The notes under the pieces: model-generated
What the model was told of the DNA's origin: nothing
What the model saw: the letters and a program-made list of their open reading frames with translations, nothing else
Database searches by the model: none
Part shown: in pieces, positions 33,672 to 44,818 of the stretch
How the letters are laid out: each line of letters opens with the position of its first letter
How positions within the stretch are numbered: position 1 is the stretch's first letter
Assembly (NCBI GenBank): GCA_026119935.1
Contig: JALRMH010000017.1
Location: forward strand, 124,001 to 188,000
DNA from: Endothia cerciana
Lineage: Eukaryota; Ascomycota; Sordariomycetes; Diaporthales; Cryphonectriaceae
Length of the DNA stretch: 64,000 bases
Reading direction: 5' to 3'
Position numbers and translations under genes: made by a program

Positions 33672-34527
33672 CCTGGCCCCCGCTTCCTGTCCGCGGGCGC
33701 GGCAGCGTTGCAGGTGCAGGTGGAGGATAGCTTGCGCTGAGGAGGGGCTGTCGAGCGCGGCCGTTGCAGTGTGCGCTGTCCTCCCAGGGCGGCACTGTGC
33801 TCCTCTTCCAGTGGGATAGTTGGCTGTCTCGTGTACTTGCAACGTCTCGCTCCCTTCTCACTGATGCTTTCGAGGCTGTCCAGTCCGCCCGTCTTTCGTC
33901 TTTCGAGGGGCAGGATTGACGCCTGTTCCTTTGTGCTTGAGGGGCGGGATCGACGGTCGGGCAAGACGTCTAGACTAGTCAGGTCATCTGAAGGAGGTTG
34001 AGCGGAGTGGATGCTTTTTGTTACTCAGATCTTAAAACCAAGACGGGAAATCCGATCCCAAGAATCCATCAGGCAGATCGAATCCGGGGCAGGCGCGATA
34101 ACCAAGGCGATAAAGAATGGCGACAGGGTCTTGGTTTCGGTGACAGGGATGCACACGCAGTTGTCCAGGTAGGCATGGGCGGCTCTGCCTGCTGACCGCG
34201 GTGCCTGACGGGCGAGGCGGCGCCCGTTTCTCGAATGACGATTGTCCCGGACTCGACTCTAAACCCCAACCATGACCTCGACGACAGGACCACTGTCGCC
34301 CTTTCCTCTACGCTACAACTACCGGGCCCATTTCCCTTCAGCGATCTGAGGAATCAGGGATTTCGTATTCCAGAGAGCTTAAACGAAATGACAACTCGAC
34401 GTCACCGCTGTGCAACGCCTTAGTAGGTCCCCCGTGACTTGACCCCGATCCTCGGCCTCGAGATCCAAAGGCCGAGGCCTGCGACAAGCAAGGCCAGCGC
34501 CCGTGAGCGCTCTTTTCGCTGCCCGGC
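33672..34527. promoter_or_regulatory. Shared upstream region between the 213-residue protein gene and atg14
   Basis: About 0.86 kb between divergent starts. The minus-strand frame just upstream of 33671 stays open to about 34020 (SDDLTSLDVLPDRRSRPS), so part of this stretch may be coding for the minus-strand gene. No specific regulatory site is identified. Confidence 0.4.
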
Positions 34528-36112
34528 ATGAACTGCGAAGTTTGTCATCGATCACACCATCCTCAGAAGCTCCCCTTCCTCTGCGCCGTCGATGCGAGGA
34601 ATCGCTTGTACGAAGGGCGCGTCGCCCGCTCTATGGCTTTGATCGAAAACGAGGCTCTCGAGCAGCAGATCAACACGGTCCTGTCCAACCCAAACCCTTC
34701 TTCGCGGGGTGACGGAGCAGCCAAGGCTGTGTGTCTCGAGAAGATCAAGGCCGAGGAAGTGCAAGCTGCGGACAGGACCAGCCAGGTTATTGCACAGGCA
34801 GATAAGCTGCGCGCCGAGGTGGAGGCCGCGAGAAAAGAGATCGAGGACCGTAGGAAGAAAGTGGCCAGGAGGAAGGCAGATCTTGCCGAGGCTTCAAACG
34901 GGATCACCGCGCGCCGCACCAGGCTTCTCGAGGACACCGAGAGGTCCATCCAGATGACCAAGTACAGGTGGAACAGGATCTTTGAGAGCACGACTGCCAC
35001 CAAGGGTTTCTTGTGTATGGAGGCTGCACGTGTGTACGGCCTTCGTCGCGACAAGAAGAGCAACAGATACGAGCTCGGTGGCATCGAGATGATAGATATT
35101 CCTGGCATGATCAGTACGTCGCCCCGCTGTCATTCTCTTGTGGACATGCTAACTGGACCCAGATGCCAACCCAGAGGCCATCACGAACTCCCTTGCGCAT
35201 ATTGCCCACATCCTAATGCTGGCTTCGCACTATCTGGCTATCCGTCTGCCAGCAGAAGTCACCCTACCCCATAGCGACTACCCCAGGCCGACAGTCCTCT
35301 CTCTAGCGTCTTCGTATCGTCATGGAGAGGTATCCTTTCCTGGGGCGGTCGCCATTCCTCCGACCGCACCACAAGACCAAAGCTCGAAGCACGTGCCTCG
35401 GCCTCGGCCACTTTTCATCGACAGGCCGCTATTAACTCTGGCGAGAGAAGACCCATCGACATATTCACTGTTCATCGAGGGGGTGGTACTGCTGGCGTAC
35501 GACATTGCCTGGGCATGCTGCACCCAAGGGGTACCCATAGGGGACAAGACATCATACGAAGATGTCTGTAACATGGGTCGCAACTTGTACAACCTCATGA
35601 TCGGGAATCAACTGACGAATAACCCTGCGCTACGGCTAGCGCAGACGCCTGATGAGGCGGCGGCCCCTGAATCTTCTGCCGACCAATTGGGAGGTAACAC
35701 GAAACCCATGATGGGACGCTGGTCTCACGGCACGACACATACCTTTCTAGGAAGTGCAGAAGGCAATGAGTTCCTCAGGACCTTCAAACTCCCCAACCCG
35801 GTGAAACTAGCGGATCGCCTCAAGAAGAAGATGCTCAGCGACGCGGATGGGCTCGACTGGGAGATGCTCGAAGATGAGGCCTGGGCCCCAGATGAGCCTA
35901 TGGAGGATGGTGTCCAGGGAAGGCAACAACGCCGAGGGGAGTCCGATCGACGTCTATTTGGTGTTGAGAGCGTCATGTCTACCTCAACCGCTAGGACCAT
36001 GGCCGATTCGACGACAGATGACTTTTCTAGGCTGAACCTGGAGGACCCGCCAACCCCAGAGCATGCGAGAGGGTCCGGCACAAGTGGTTGGACAAAGATC
36101 AAGTCCAGGTGA
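34528..36112 (+). CDS. atg14: Autophagy protein Atg14 (PI3-kinase complex I subunit)
   Basis: Targets Vps34-Vps15-Atg6 to the autophagosome assembly site. Exon 1 (34528-35113) and exon 2 (35163-36112) join over a 49-nt intron, giving 511 residues. The N-terminus MNCEVCHRSHHPQKLPFLCAVDARNRLYEG has the CxxC-type start of the Atg14/UVRAG (PF10186) family. A coiled coil covers about residues 70-150 (AQADKLRAEVEAARKEIEDR). GIEMIDIPGMINANPEAITNSL leads into the BARA-like domain, with LASHYLAIRLPAEV and FIEGVVLLAYDIAWACCTQG. The C-terminal 100 residues are polar. The splice restores a continuous family-like reading (PGMINANPEA), so I am confident of it. Confidence 0.93.
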
Positions 36113-36770
36113 CGCCTAGGCTCTAGATGCGTCCGCTGGTGGCTGCCTGCTCCAAGAGAAACTCCGGGAGCCGAAGAAGAAACCGCTGGGGTCACTACTG
36201 TGTCTTGAGTTGTGAGATGTTATACTGAGACATCAGCGTGTATTCACATCACTATGAGTTTGTGCAAAGCTGAGTCCTCCTGGTCGCCCCCAATACACGA
36301 AGAGCCTTGCCATTGGGTGATTTGCGCTACTGCGCGGACTATATACTGAAAGAATCCGAACCCGACGTCGAAGACTCTTTGAGCGATCTGCTGACGACCA
36401 GGGGAAGTGGGCAGATCCAGACGATGGGTCCAGGTAGCCGAGACAATTGGCCACCCACTACCCGTAAATAGAGACTTTGAGACGGATCTGCTGCCCCTTG
36501 ATTGCCGTTAGAGCTATTATTACGTGTCATCCTCGGACTATTCGTAGCCACGTCACGGTGTGAAGATTCGAACCTCCACGCTGTACAAGTGGAACCACGT
36601 CGTCACCACATTGGGTGGCTGCGCGATTTGAATACTGTAGCGAGCAAAGACCAGCTGCCGGGGTCAACACGCATCTCTCAGCGCCCCAGACAAACGCCTT
36701 AATATCCTTATCCCGGCCGCGCGCCGTTTAATTTGCCCGCTCGCCAGATGTTTGTGCTGCTTCCCATATG
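36113..36770. other. Intergenic region between convergent atg14 and the Zn2Cys6 gene
   Basis: No gene is supported. At about 36566-36580 a GATTCGAACC-like string resembles the T-arm of a tRNA on the minus strand, but the remaining arms do not fold (see rejected items). Confidence 0.4.
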
Positions 36771-38490
36771 TTAGCCCGATCTGCTCTTCCATCCGGCCCA
36801 CTGCTTCGCTCGTGCCTCGAAGGTTGCTGCCGGACGCTCCCCGCGGACGGGGGTTTCAAGCTGAAGGCTGCTCAGGAAGCCCATGACAGCCTTGAACTGC
36901 GGCTTGGAGGCCAACTCAAGCAATGCTCTCTTCTCTTTAGAATGCTGATCTAAGTCCAGCACCATTGCGAACTGTAGCGCCGTCCCCAGCGGGATCGCCG
37001 CGACCAATAGACTGATCTTCCCGGCACCATCATCAAAGAATGCGGGAAGCACTTTGCAGATGTTGAGAAGATACTGTTGGAGGTCGGTGACCCTAGCTGG
37101 AGCAGATTCCGGTCGGTGTCGCCCGCGCACATCAGGTTGCCGAAGGAGTAGTTGCAGGGCGTTGTGAAGGTAGAGGCAAGCACACCAATATAGCATCAGC
37201 GTCAGAAGATCTGGGAGCTCGTCAATGAAGCGACCTTCCGCCGGTATGCGGGCAAGATCCTTTGCGTATATCTGGTGTGGTTGTTGAGTCGAGTACCAGT
37301 GCTGGAGCGCGGCGTCATACCCCCAGCACGCTTCTAGGAGCTCCTGGATCCGGACACTCTTCTCATCGCCCTCGCTCATCGCGATGGCAAGGTCGGTATC
37401 CTCAAGTAGGTCAGGTATATCGACGAAGATGTCCCCGAGGAGATCTCTAGGCTCCTTGGGAGTCTTGAGCCACGGGATTGTCTTCCAGGCTGGTTGGCTC
37501 ATGATGGTGCGCTTTCGTTGGCCGAGGCCCGCTATGGTCTGCGTGCTGTGAGCACCCTGTCGGAGGCGCGTTCAAGAGCCGAGAAGGCTGTTTGGAGTTT
37601 TCTACTCACCCAAACGAACCGCGAATCCAGGAATATCTTATGACCGTGCCCGTCCACGACACTCCACGGCGTCCTCGCCTCCATGATGGCCAGGGACCCG
37701 AGGTTGTGCGACCGCCAGTGCCGCGACCGCGCCAGCAGGTCGCCCCCGTCGCTGCCGAACAGCATCTCGAACGTCGTCATGAGCTTGCTCGCGACCAGCG
37801 CCGCGTCACTCGTTGCCCTGGACGGCGAGCTCAACGCCGCGGACTCGAGCTGCAGGGCCCGCCCGTACGCCCGGATGCCCTCAGCCCGCATCCAGGTGGT
37901 GGTATTTTCCCCGCCGGCGCCGCACTCGGCCTCGGAGGCGAGCAGCGTCAGGCTCAGCGCCAGCATCACGGCGTGGAGCGCGGGCTCCGTGCGACAGAGC
38001 TGCTGCGCCGAGACCGCCCACTTGCACATCGTGGACGGGTTGCGCCCCCGGGGCAGGAACCTGTCCCAGAAGAGGGACATGTACTTGTCCTCCCGTGCCG
38101 TCCTGGTCAGCCCGTCCAGCAGCACGATCTCGGCGGCGCCGCCGCCCCCTCCCTCGTGTCGCCGGTGGGAGATTGCCGTCGGCGCGCCGGATCCCCCACC
38201 ACCCCTTGCTGTCCAGGCCGCACTGGCCCCCCGGCTAGAGACATCCGAATTCACAAAGATGCGTTCCCGCTCGTACCCGCCACACTGGACACCTGCCCTG
38301 ACACACTGGCCGCATGAAGGACGCTGGTAATCGCACTTCCTTCTAGGTCAGCTAGACGATCGGCATTTTCTCCTCGCGGCATCGCGAAAGTTTGCGTCAT
38401 TACGCCGGAAGGGAAGGCAGGTCAGCTTACCCCTTTTCTCCTCTTGCGGCATGTTTGGCACGCCTTCGACCGCCCCGGAACGCCCACCAT
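36771..38490 (-). CDS. Zn2Cys6 binuclear-cluster transcription factor
   Basis: Fungal-specific DNA-binding regulator. Exon 1 (38490-38431), exon 2 (38335-37610) and exon 3 (37538-36771) join in phase 0 at both introns; the product has 517 residues. The start is MVGVPGRSKACQTCRKRRKG, and the 95-nt intron splits the cluster: after splicing the cysteines follow CX2CX6CX6CX2CX6C exactly (CDYQRPSCGQCVRAGVQC), which settles the acceptor. The middle and C-terminal parts match the fungal-specific regulatory domain (Fungal_trans_2 type): MSLFWDRFLPRG, then QQLCRTEPALHAVMLALSLT and FEMLFGSDGGDLLARSRHWRSH. Start context CACCATGG is good. No adjacent metabolic cluster suggests its target; such regulators often control metabolism. 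Confidence 0.88.
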
Positions 38491-39815
38491 GGTGATGATG
38501 ATGACGACGATTGGTCAAAAAGCCCCGAGAAGGGGCAGGGCGAGAGGGTACTGGGCAGAGAGGCCTCTGGCGCGCAATGCTTCCGTTTCGGGCCCTGCGC
38601 TGCGCGCGATGAAGCAGACCGTTCCCCAAGCTGATGGGGATCATCGGCGCGCGCTCCAAGGTGCCAACGGCCCCCAAAGCAAGGGCAGGGCTGTGCCGCT
38701 CGCGCTGCAAGGTGAACTCACCCACCACACCACCCTGCGAATCGAGATCCGATGGGTAGCATGGCTCAGAAACAGACGCCGCTTACATCAGCAGCGCCGC
38801 CATCCACGTCGGCCCCGAATGTCGCCCAACTAGTGTCTAGTATGCAGCAGAGGCAGATGCTGTACGAAAAGCTAATGCATATAACGGTCACAATCATGTT
38901 GCAGGGAAGTGGCGCCCCAGACGTATTAGTTCATTTATCGAGAAATATGGGTTTGGCTTTGGCTTTTGGAGAGTAGGTTTTGCTCCTAGACACATCAACT
39001 CTAGCTGAGCTGGTCTCAATATCCCAACATCTTGAATAGTCCTCCAGTCCAACGTCTGAGACTTAGCCCGCACGCTAGATATAGTGATTCTGGGATACGT
39101 CGGTATTCCTTCAACGAAGAGGTATCTCCAACTTATTTGACGTGCGATTAAAAAGAATAGAATAAGATCAAATCTATGGTACTGTGTTAGAATAGGCGAA
39201 TGCCAAAAAGTTGCAACGGGAATTGAAAAGTTGATCCGCGCATAGTGTTAGTCGCAGGCATCGCGGAGATGTGTCGTATATATCGTGACCAAGGGCAATA
39301 GGGCACACCGTCATAACAGCACCGTCATAACAGCCTGGCACTAGACCAATTTGGTATGCATTTCACGCCGCCAGTCTACGTGATGAAACTTACCCTACTC
39401 ACTTTCCTCCTACTGTGTGAGTATCAGCCTTCTTTTTGGCGTTGGGGGTGGATTCTACGCGCGCAGCGAAGGTGTACCGCTCATAGGATACAACCACATA
39501 CTCGACTTGATTCACGAGACAGGATTCGACCATCGCTGTCATAGGCTCATAGCCTTGTGTTGATATAACCTGGGGGCGGGGGGTTCTCAACGGTCTGATA
39601 ATCGATATAATTCGTCAAGCATGTTCCCTGTGCACTTCAATCTCAGCCCCTTTGCCTACCTGAGTAGGAGGCGAGGTAGAATATCCTTAGGACATCCCCA
39701 AGATAGTCATCCTTGCGTCTGTTCCTGCTAATTACGAGTTGCCAAGCAAGTTTGTATTCTATGAGGGATGCGGTTGTCTGTCAGGGCATCTTATAAAAGC
39801 ATCAATATCCACCCC

Positions 39816-39853
<38 letters not shown>

Positions 39854-39987
39854 GGGGGGCCTCTCATGCGATGAACCATGTTCCCAAATCCGTTTCCCGA
39901 CATAATTCGACCATACCCAGGAGTCGCCCTGCACTTCAGAGCAGCTCTGGCCATCTCCATCGCGAGAACATCCGTCCTTCCTCCTCG
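38491..39987. other. Intergenic region with AT-rich core and a (CT)n run
   Basis: No gene is supported. Bases 38940-39740 are notably A/T-rich. A 14-bp direct duplication (ACCGTCATAACAGC) lies at about 39308-39335. A CT dinucleotide run occupies about 39823-39850, followed by eight G. A 74-codon frame at 38752-38976 has no family resemblance and is not called. Confidence 0.4.
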
Positions 39988-41067
39988 ATGCCCACGGTGC
40001 CGGGCCCCCTCGGACCCCCCCGTAGCAAAGCCGGCCATGGCCACCTCGGACAACCCGCGGCCAACCTGTTCCTAGCCGGGATCCTCCCCGCCGCCCTCCT
40101 CGTCACCTTCCAGCCCGTCCCGCCCGTCCGCCGCAGGGCCGTCCTCTTCCACAGGCTGAACGGGCACGCCGTCATCACGCTGTCCCTGGCCTCGAGCGCG
40201 GGGGCGCTCACGGTGGCGAGGCACGCGTTCGGCGGCGGCCTCGCGGCGCACTACTGGGTCGGCATCCTGGCGATCGCGTTCGTGGGCGCCCTGGCCATGG
40301 CGCACGTCAACATCAGGAGGTTGCAGATCGAGCAGCACCGGTCCTGGGTGCTACGGGCCTGGTTCTACGTGAGTCCTTCATACCTCGGCCACCCCTGTCT
40401 GGGCGAAAAGCAGATCGGGACGCAAAGAGGGGGAGAGGGAGAGGGAAAGGGAGGGCAAAGGAGTTACTGACGGGGGTACCGTACCACCAGGCCGGGCAGA
40501 TCATCACCCTCCGGATCATCATGATCATGGCCTCGCGGGTCGTCTCCCGGACCGGGGGCCACTACGAGGCCCGGCCGTGCGAGGAGGTTGGGTACATCCT
40601 CGGGCCGCAGGACGCCACGCTCGCCGCGTACCCCGGACTGCGCGCCCTACTTCGGCAGGTCGGACCCCCACAGGCAGGTCGCCGTCGAGGTAGACCTCAG
40701 GGGCAGCACCGCCCAGGTGGCGCCCGTCCTGGGGTCCAACTTCGGGGCTGCCGGGCGGCTGGCCTTCTCCCTCCTCGCGGCCGGGGTTGGGATCTACGTG
40801 AGTACATCCCGGGATGGCCTGCCATGCCCCCTTGGCTGGGGGAGTGATTCTCTCCCCGGCGGCCGGAAGCTTTTTCGGCCTGCGTCCTTGTGGGCCGGCG
40901 GCGGCGGGAGGAAATAAAATAACAAAATTAACAGCTTCGACTCACGCCGGCCGAGGGGGAGAGGCTCCGGAACGTGTCGTGTCAACGGCAGCCCGAGGCC
41001 GGGATGAAGAACCCTGGGAGGGCCGGCCGGCCTGACCGTCGACCGCTTCGGAGATGCGGAGAAGTGA
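39988..41067 (+). pseudogene. DUF2306-type multi-pass membrane protein gene with two frame breaks
   Basis: Segments in order match the fungal DUF2306 membrane family: NLFLAGILPAALLVTFQPVP, VLFHRLNGHAVITLSLASSA, GALTVARHAFGGG and NIRRLQIEQHRSWVLRAWFY. An intron starting GTGAGT at 40370 leads to AGQIITLRIIMIMASRVVS. Then the sense moves one base to DCAPYFGRSDPHRQVAVEVD; one extra base near 40633 explains it. A second intron (donor 40798, acceptor before about 40934) leads to YLRLTPAEGERLRNVSCQRQ and KNPGRAG, where a second shift near 41030 would give LTVDRFGDAEK and the TGA at 41065. The expected N-terminal part upstream of 39988 is not seen. Either it is a recent pseudogene or the sequence has small errors. 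Confidence 0.7.
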
Positions 41068-41397
41068 ACGCCGCCGGCAAGTGGTCCAAGGGAAAACCAG
41101 GCGACGAAGTCTACAATGGATCTCTGATTCGGGGGTTCCGGGCCTACAGCCGGTGGGACTCACATGTGCAAATATACATCTCCAATTCCTTTCGCGCTCA
41201 CTGATATTCTACAAGTCGGTTGCAGCAGATGGGCGAAGCACCCGTTGGAACAATGGACATTCACGGTTTGTATGTATTCTACGCCACATCTCTACGAGAC
41301 CAGGATACTTTGACCACACGCTTGCAATTACGACGTCGCCATATAGGCGAGTATCTCAGGCTAGTGGCCAAAACGGGGCGGCAGGATTCCCATGTCT

Positions 41398-43361
41398 TTA
41401 GTATCCCAAGACCAGGCTCTTCAGCTTCTGGAAATTCGGCGTCCCGTATCCGGTGACCGGATCCCACCCCTCGGTGGCATTCCACCGGGCGCCCAGGACG
41501 ATGCCAGACCCATTGGGCTCGGCGGACCCGCTCTGGGTGTTGAACCCATTGCACCCGATCGAGTAGCCCCCGGTGATATCAGTCAGGACCTCCGGGCCGT
41601 GCGCGTAGATCAGGGGGTTCAGCCATCCCAGCGACGACTTGCCGGCACGGAACCGGGCATCGTTCAGCAGGCCCACGATGGCGGCCCAGACGGGCGCGGC
41701 GGCGCTGGTGCCACCGCTGGGCGAGGGCTGGCCGTCGTAGATGACCTCATAGTCCGGGGTCACGGAGTGCGCGGAGACATCGGGGAACCCGCGGCCGGAG
41801 AAGTTGGTGTACGGGCCGTAGTAGGCGAGGGTGGACGCCGAGACCTCGGTGCTGAGGTACTCGGAGACGGCGGCGTCCTGGTACGAGGGGCGAGCGAAGT
41901 ACTTGCTGAAACCACCCGAGCTCCCGTCCCAGGCCACCTCGGGCGTCACGTCGACGGTGCCCCCTACGGAGGTCAGGTAGGGGCAGGTCGCGGGGAAGAT
42001 GGCGTTGAACTCGACCGTCTTGTAGTCGGGCGCGAGGCAGCCCGCTCCGACGCCGAGATCACCCGATGACTCGAGCACGGTGATACCTCGCAGGCCCAGC
42101 TGGCCAATCAGGTTGCAGGCGAGAACCGCATAGTCATAGGGGACAGACTGCATAAGTTATCATGTCAGTTATGAATCCCAGACAGGCAACGTCACAGGGT
42201 CACACTGAGTAAGATTAGCTCCGAACTTACATCCTCCTCATCTCCGTAGGAGTTGGAGATGACCTGAGGCAGCGACTCGCTGGGCTGGGAGAGAAGGTAT
42301 CGGTAATATGGCACGTAGGGCTCATTCTCGTTATCAGCAGCGGTAGGCTGGTCGATGTCTGGGACGAATGGCCTGCGTCTGGGGTCAGCATGATACATAC
42401 AGCATGAGCACGGCCATGCCCGACGGCCTATAGGTGGGACGTACGGAGAGCCTCCGGTGATGAACTCGACCACAGGCAAGGGATGCGCTATGCCGACAAT
42501 GTTCTGGACGTCCAGATTCGCCTCGCCGTACTCGGCAGTCTCGGGGTCCTGGTCGTTTGTCGCATTCGCGATGAGAACGACGGAGAAGTTCTGGTGGGGG
42601 ATGTCAAACAGCTCCTCGAAGTCGAAGAGGTCGGCGTACAGCGCCGACTCGCCCAGAAAACTGCCGAACCCGACCTTGCTCCCGGACCGGGCCGAAGGGG
42701 TGTAGTTCCCAACGTTGTAGAGCTCCTTGAGGCAGGCCGGGGTGATCGAAGTCTGGCACGCCGCGTCGATGGTCGTGCGGGTAGCGAGGCGCTTGGGCAC
42801 GGACACCTGCGGCATGGTCCTCGACGGCGTGGGTACGAACGCCCTCGAGCCCCCGATATACAGGCCGGGGTCGATCAGGGCAATGTGGTCCTCGACACTG
42901 TCCGGGAGGCTGTATGACAGCGTCCGCAGCTTTGTCGATGCGCCGTTGGTGAACTGCTGGTAGGACGCGTTCAGGAGCGAGTTCGCGGCCGAGACGGTAG
43001 CTGCAAAGTCGATGAAGGCCCCGTCGACGTTGTAGCTGCTGATGCCGGCGCCCTCGAGCCATGCGGTGACGTCCGAGACAGCGTCGCTGGAGGGGGCGAA
43101 GTAGGAGTTGACGGTGTCCTCGTCCCAGTGCTGACCATAGGCGGCGCTGCCCGGCGTAGACACCTCGAGCAGCTTCGACTCGAGCTGGTCGATGTTCTGC
43201 ATGGCCAGGGCGATGGAGAACGTCTGGAGGCTGTCCTCAGCCGGGCTGCCCGTGAGGGTCCATCCCTTCGGGGCCGCATTGTAGAGCGAGTAGGTCGCTG
43301 CCCGTGCGAGGGGCAGGACGGCTGCAGCAAGAGAGAGACGGAGTCCGAGAGTTCGAGACAT
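41398..43361 (-). CDS. Secreted sedolisin-type tripeptidyl peptidase (S53 family)
   Basis: Acid serine-carboxyl protease that removes tripeptides from protein N-termini outside the cell. Exons 43361-42445, 42372-42231 and 42147-41398 give 602 residues. ATG 43361 is followed by a signal peptide, MSRTLGLRLSLAAAVLPLARA. The propeptide includes MQNIDQLESKLLEVSTPGS and GQHWDEDTVNSYF, the usual pro-kumamolisin pattern. The catalytic Glu and Asp lie in EYGEANLDVQNI, the oxyanion-type Asp in ESSGDLGVG, and the nucleophile Ser in PSGGTSAAAP. The C-terminal calcium site is represented by DITGG and GWDPVTGYGTPNF. The first intron (72 nt) has a length divisible by three and contains no stop, so the frame reads through it. 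No defect is seen. Confidence 0.93.
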
Positions 43362-44818
43362 GGCTCCGGCGCTGCGATGATGCGTCCCCTGAAGATGTCT
43401 CAAGTCCCAGACGTCAGGCAGGTTGGCTGGTCCCTTGGGCCCGACCCAGCATCGTCAGGAAGACACCGGAGGGCCCCTCCTTTATATGTGTCCGTTTTGG
43501 TTTCCCCCCCGTGGCGTCCATGACGATGGTGTAATCTCTATATGTTATCTACACCACTGACCTCCCTCCTGCTCTTATCGGTCAACGACACGGGGCTGGT
43601 CCTTGGCACAGGGCGATCAGAGATGCACCATGCAACGTTGGAAAGGGGGCCGGCATGGAACGGTCGAGAGTGGGTAATTTCCCTCCTCTCTTGGACGGGG
43701 CAGTCTTTGGTGGTTTATACCCGTTATGGCAGGTCGGCAACGATGGCCAGGGGTTTTGTGGACGGTAGCTCAGGGCACGCTCAGGGCGCGCCCAGGTCGG
43801 TTACTATGGCAAACGACCGCTACCCTTTTGACGTCCCATGTAGCATCGATAACAGACACAGAATCTCGTAAAGCATATTGAGATGAGGATGAGCCCTCCC
43901 CCCGGGAGCTAGACACTAGCGCCAGGCCAAGCTTCGAGACCTGACTAATGTGAGCTTATCCAGCCAGGCCGGCTAACCCAAGCCGAGCCCGAGGCGTGGC
44001 ATGGCACTGGCCTCTTGTCTTTTTCGATATTGGACCTGTCTCGAATGCACGACTTCGGAGGCCCGAGGTTAGTACGCAGTGAGTGGTACGGCAGTTAGTA
44101 CGAGGTCGGTCAGTCCCACTGCTTATTCTGCATGCACGGCTGGATCCCAGGGTTGAGGCCGTCCCCGCAGGAAGGCATCGCGGCCTGGCGGTAAGAGCTC
44201 CCTACCCGGGCAAACGCTAGGTTGGTGATCCACTCACGGCCCTGCAACCAAAAGAACGGGGGCAATGGCGGGGCGTGGAAGGGTTCTGGAAGGTTAACTT
44301 GGCCCCAGCCAGAACAGGGCGTTCGATCCGAGCAGCCAGCTTTGCGAGACCGATATGCCCAGTACAGTACGACCACCGCAGCGTAAGACGGTTTGGCTAT
44401 AGTCCCACGGGCTTAGCTTGCATGCAGACTGCAGTCAGCATCCTGTCTCGCTGCTGTATTGGCCCCTCGCCATCGCTGGCGCGGACGCCATGGCTATCCT
44501 GCTGACTCGGTTACTCGGTTGAGGCCTGATGGTTGAATGCCTCGTTGTGATCCCATCCCGCACATGCAGCTGCGCATGTACTACCAGCTGGTAGGTAGAC
44601 GTGCGGGGGACGCAACCATTGTGATGACCCCCCCCCCCCTCGTCGCTGTGAGGCTCTGCAGTGGGCGCAGCATGGGAGAATCTGGGATGGATGTTGTTGG
44701 TCTTCACTCCAGGCTGGGCACTACTAATAATGCCTTCCTTTTTCCTTCATCCGGGTCACCTTCTTGCTACGGGGAACACAGTGCTCCTAACCCGACCCAT
44801 CACATCTGGTGAAATACC
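43362..44818. other. Shared upstream region of the sedolisin and AAA+ genes, with a C12 tract
   Basis: About 1.46 kb between divergent start codons, with no frame that looks like a gene. C12 lies at 44628-44639. No operator can be named, although nitrogen or pH control of such a protease would be usual. Confidence 0.4.

Noticed and set aside
36540..36625. tRNA-like T-arm (GATTCGAACC reverse complement) on the minus strand
   Set aside because: The putative T-stem has a mismatch, the candidate anticodon loop has nine bases, and no acceptor or D-arm pairs. Not a tRNA.
38752..38976. 74-codon plus-strand frame beside the Zn2Cys6 gene
   Set aside because: Short, without recognised family or splice support. 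Could be a leader peptide but cannot be supported.
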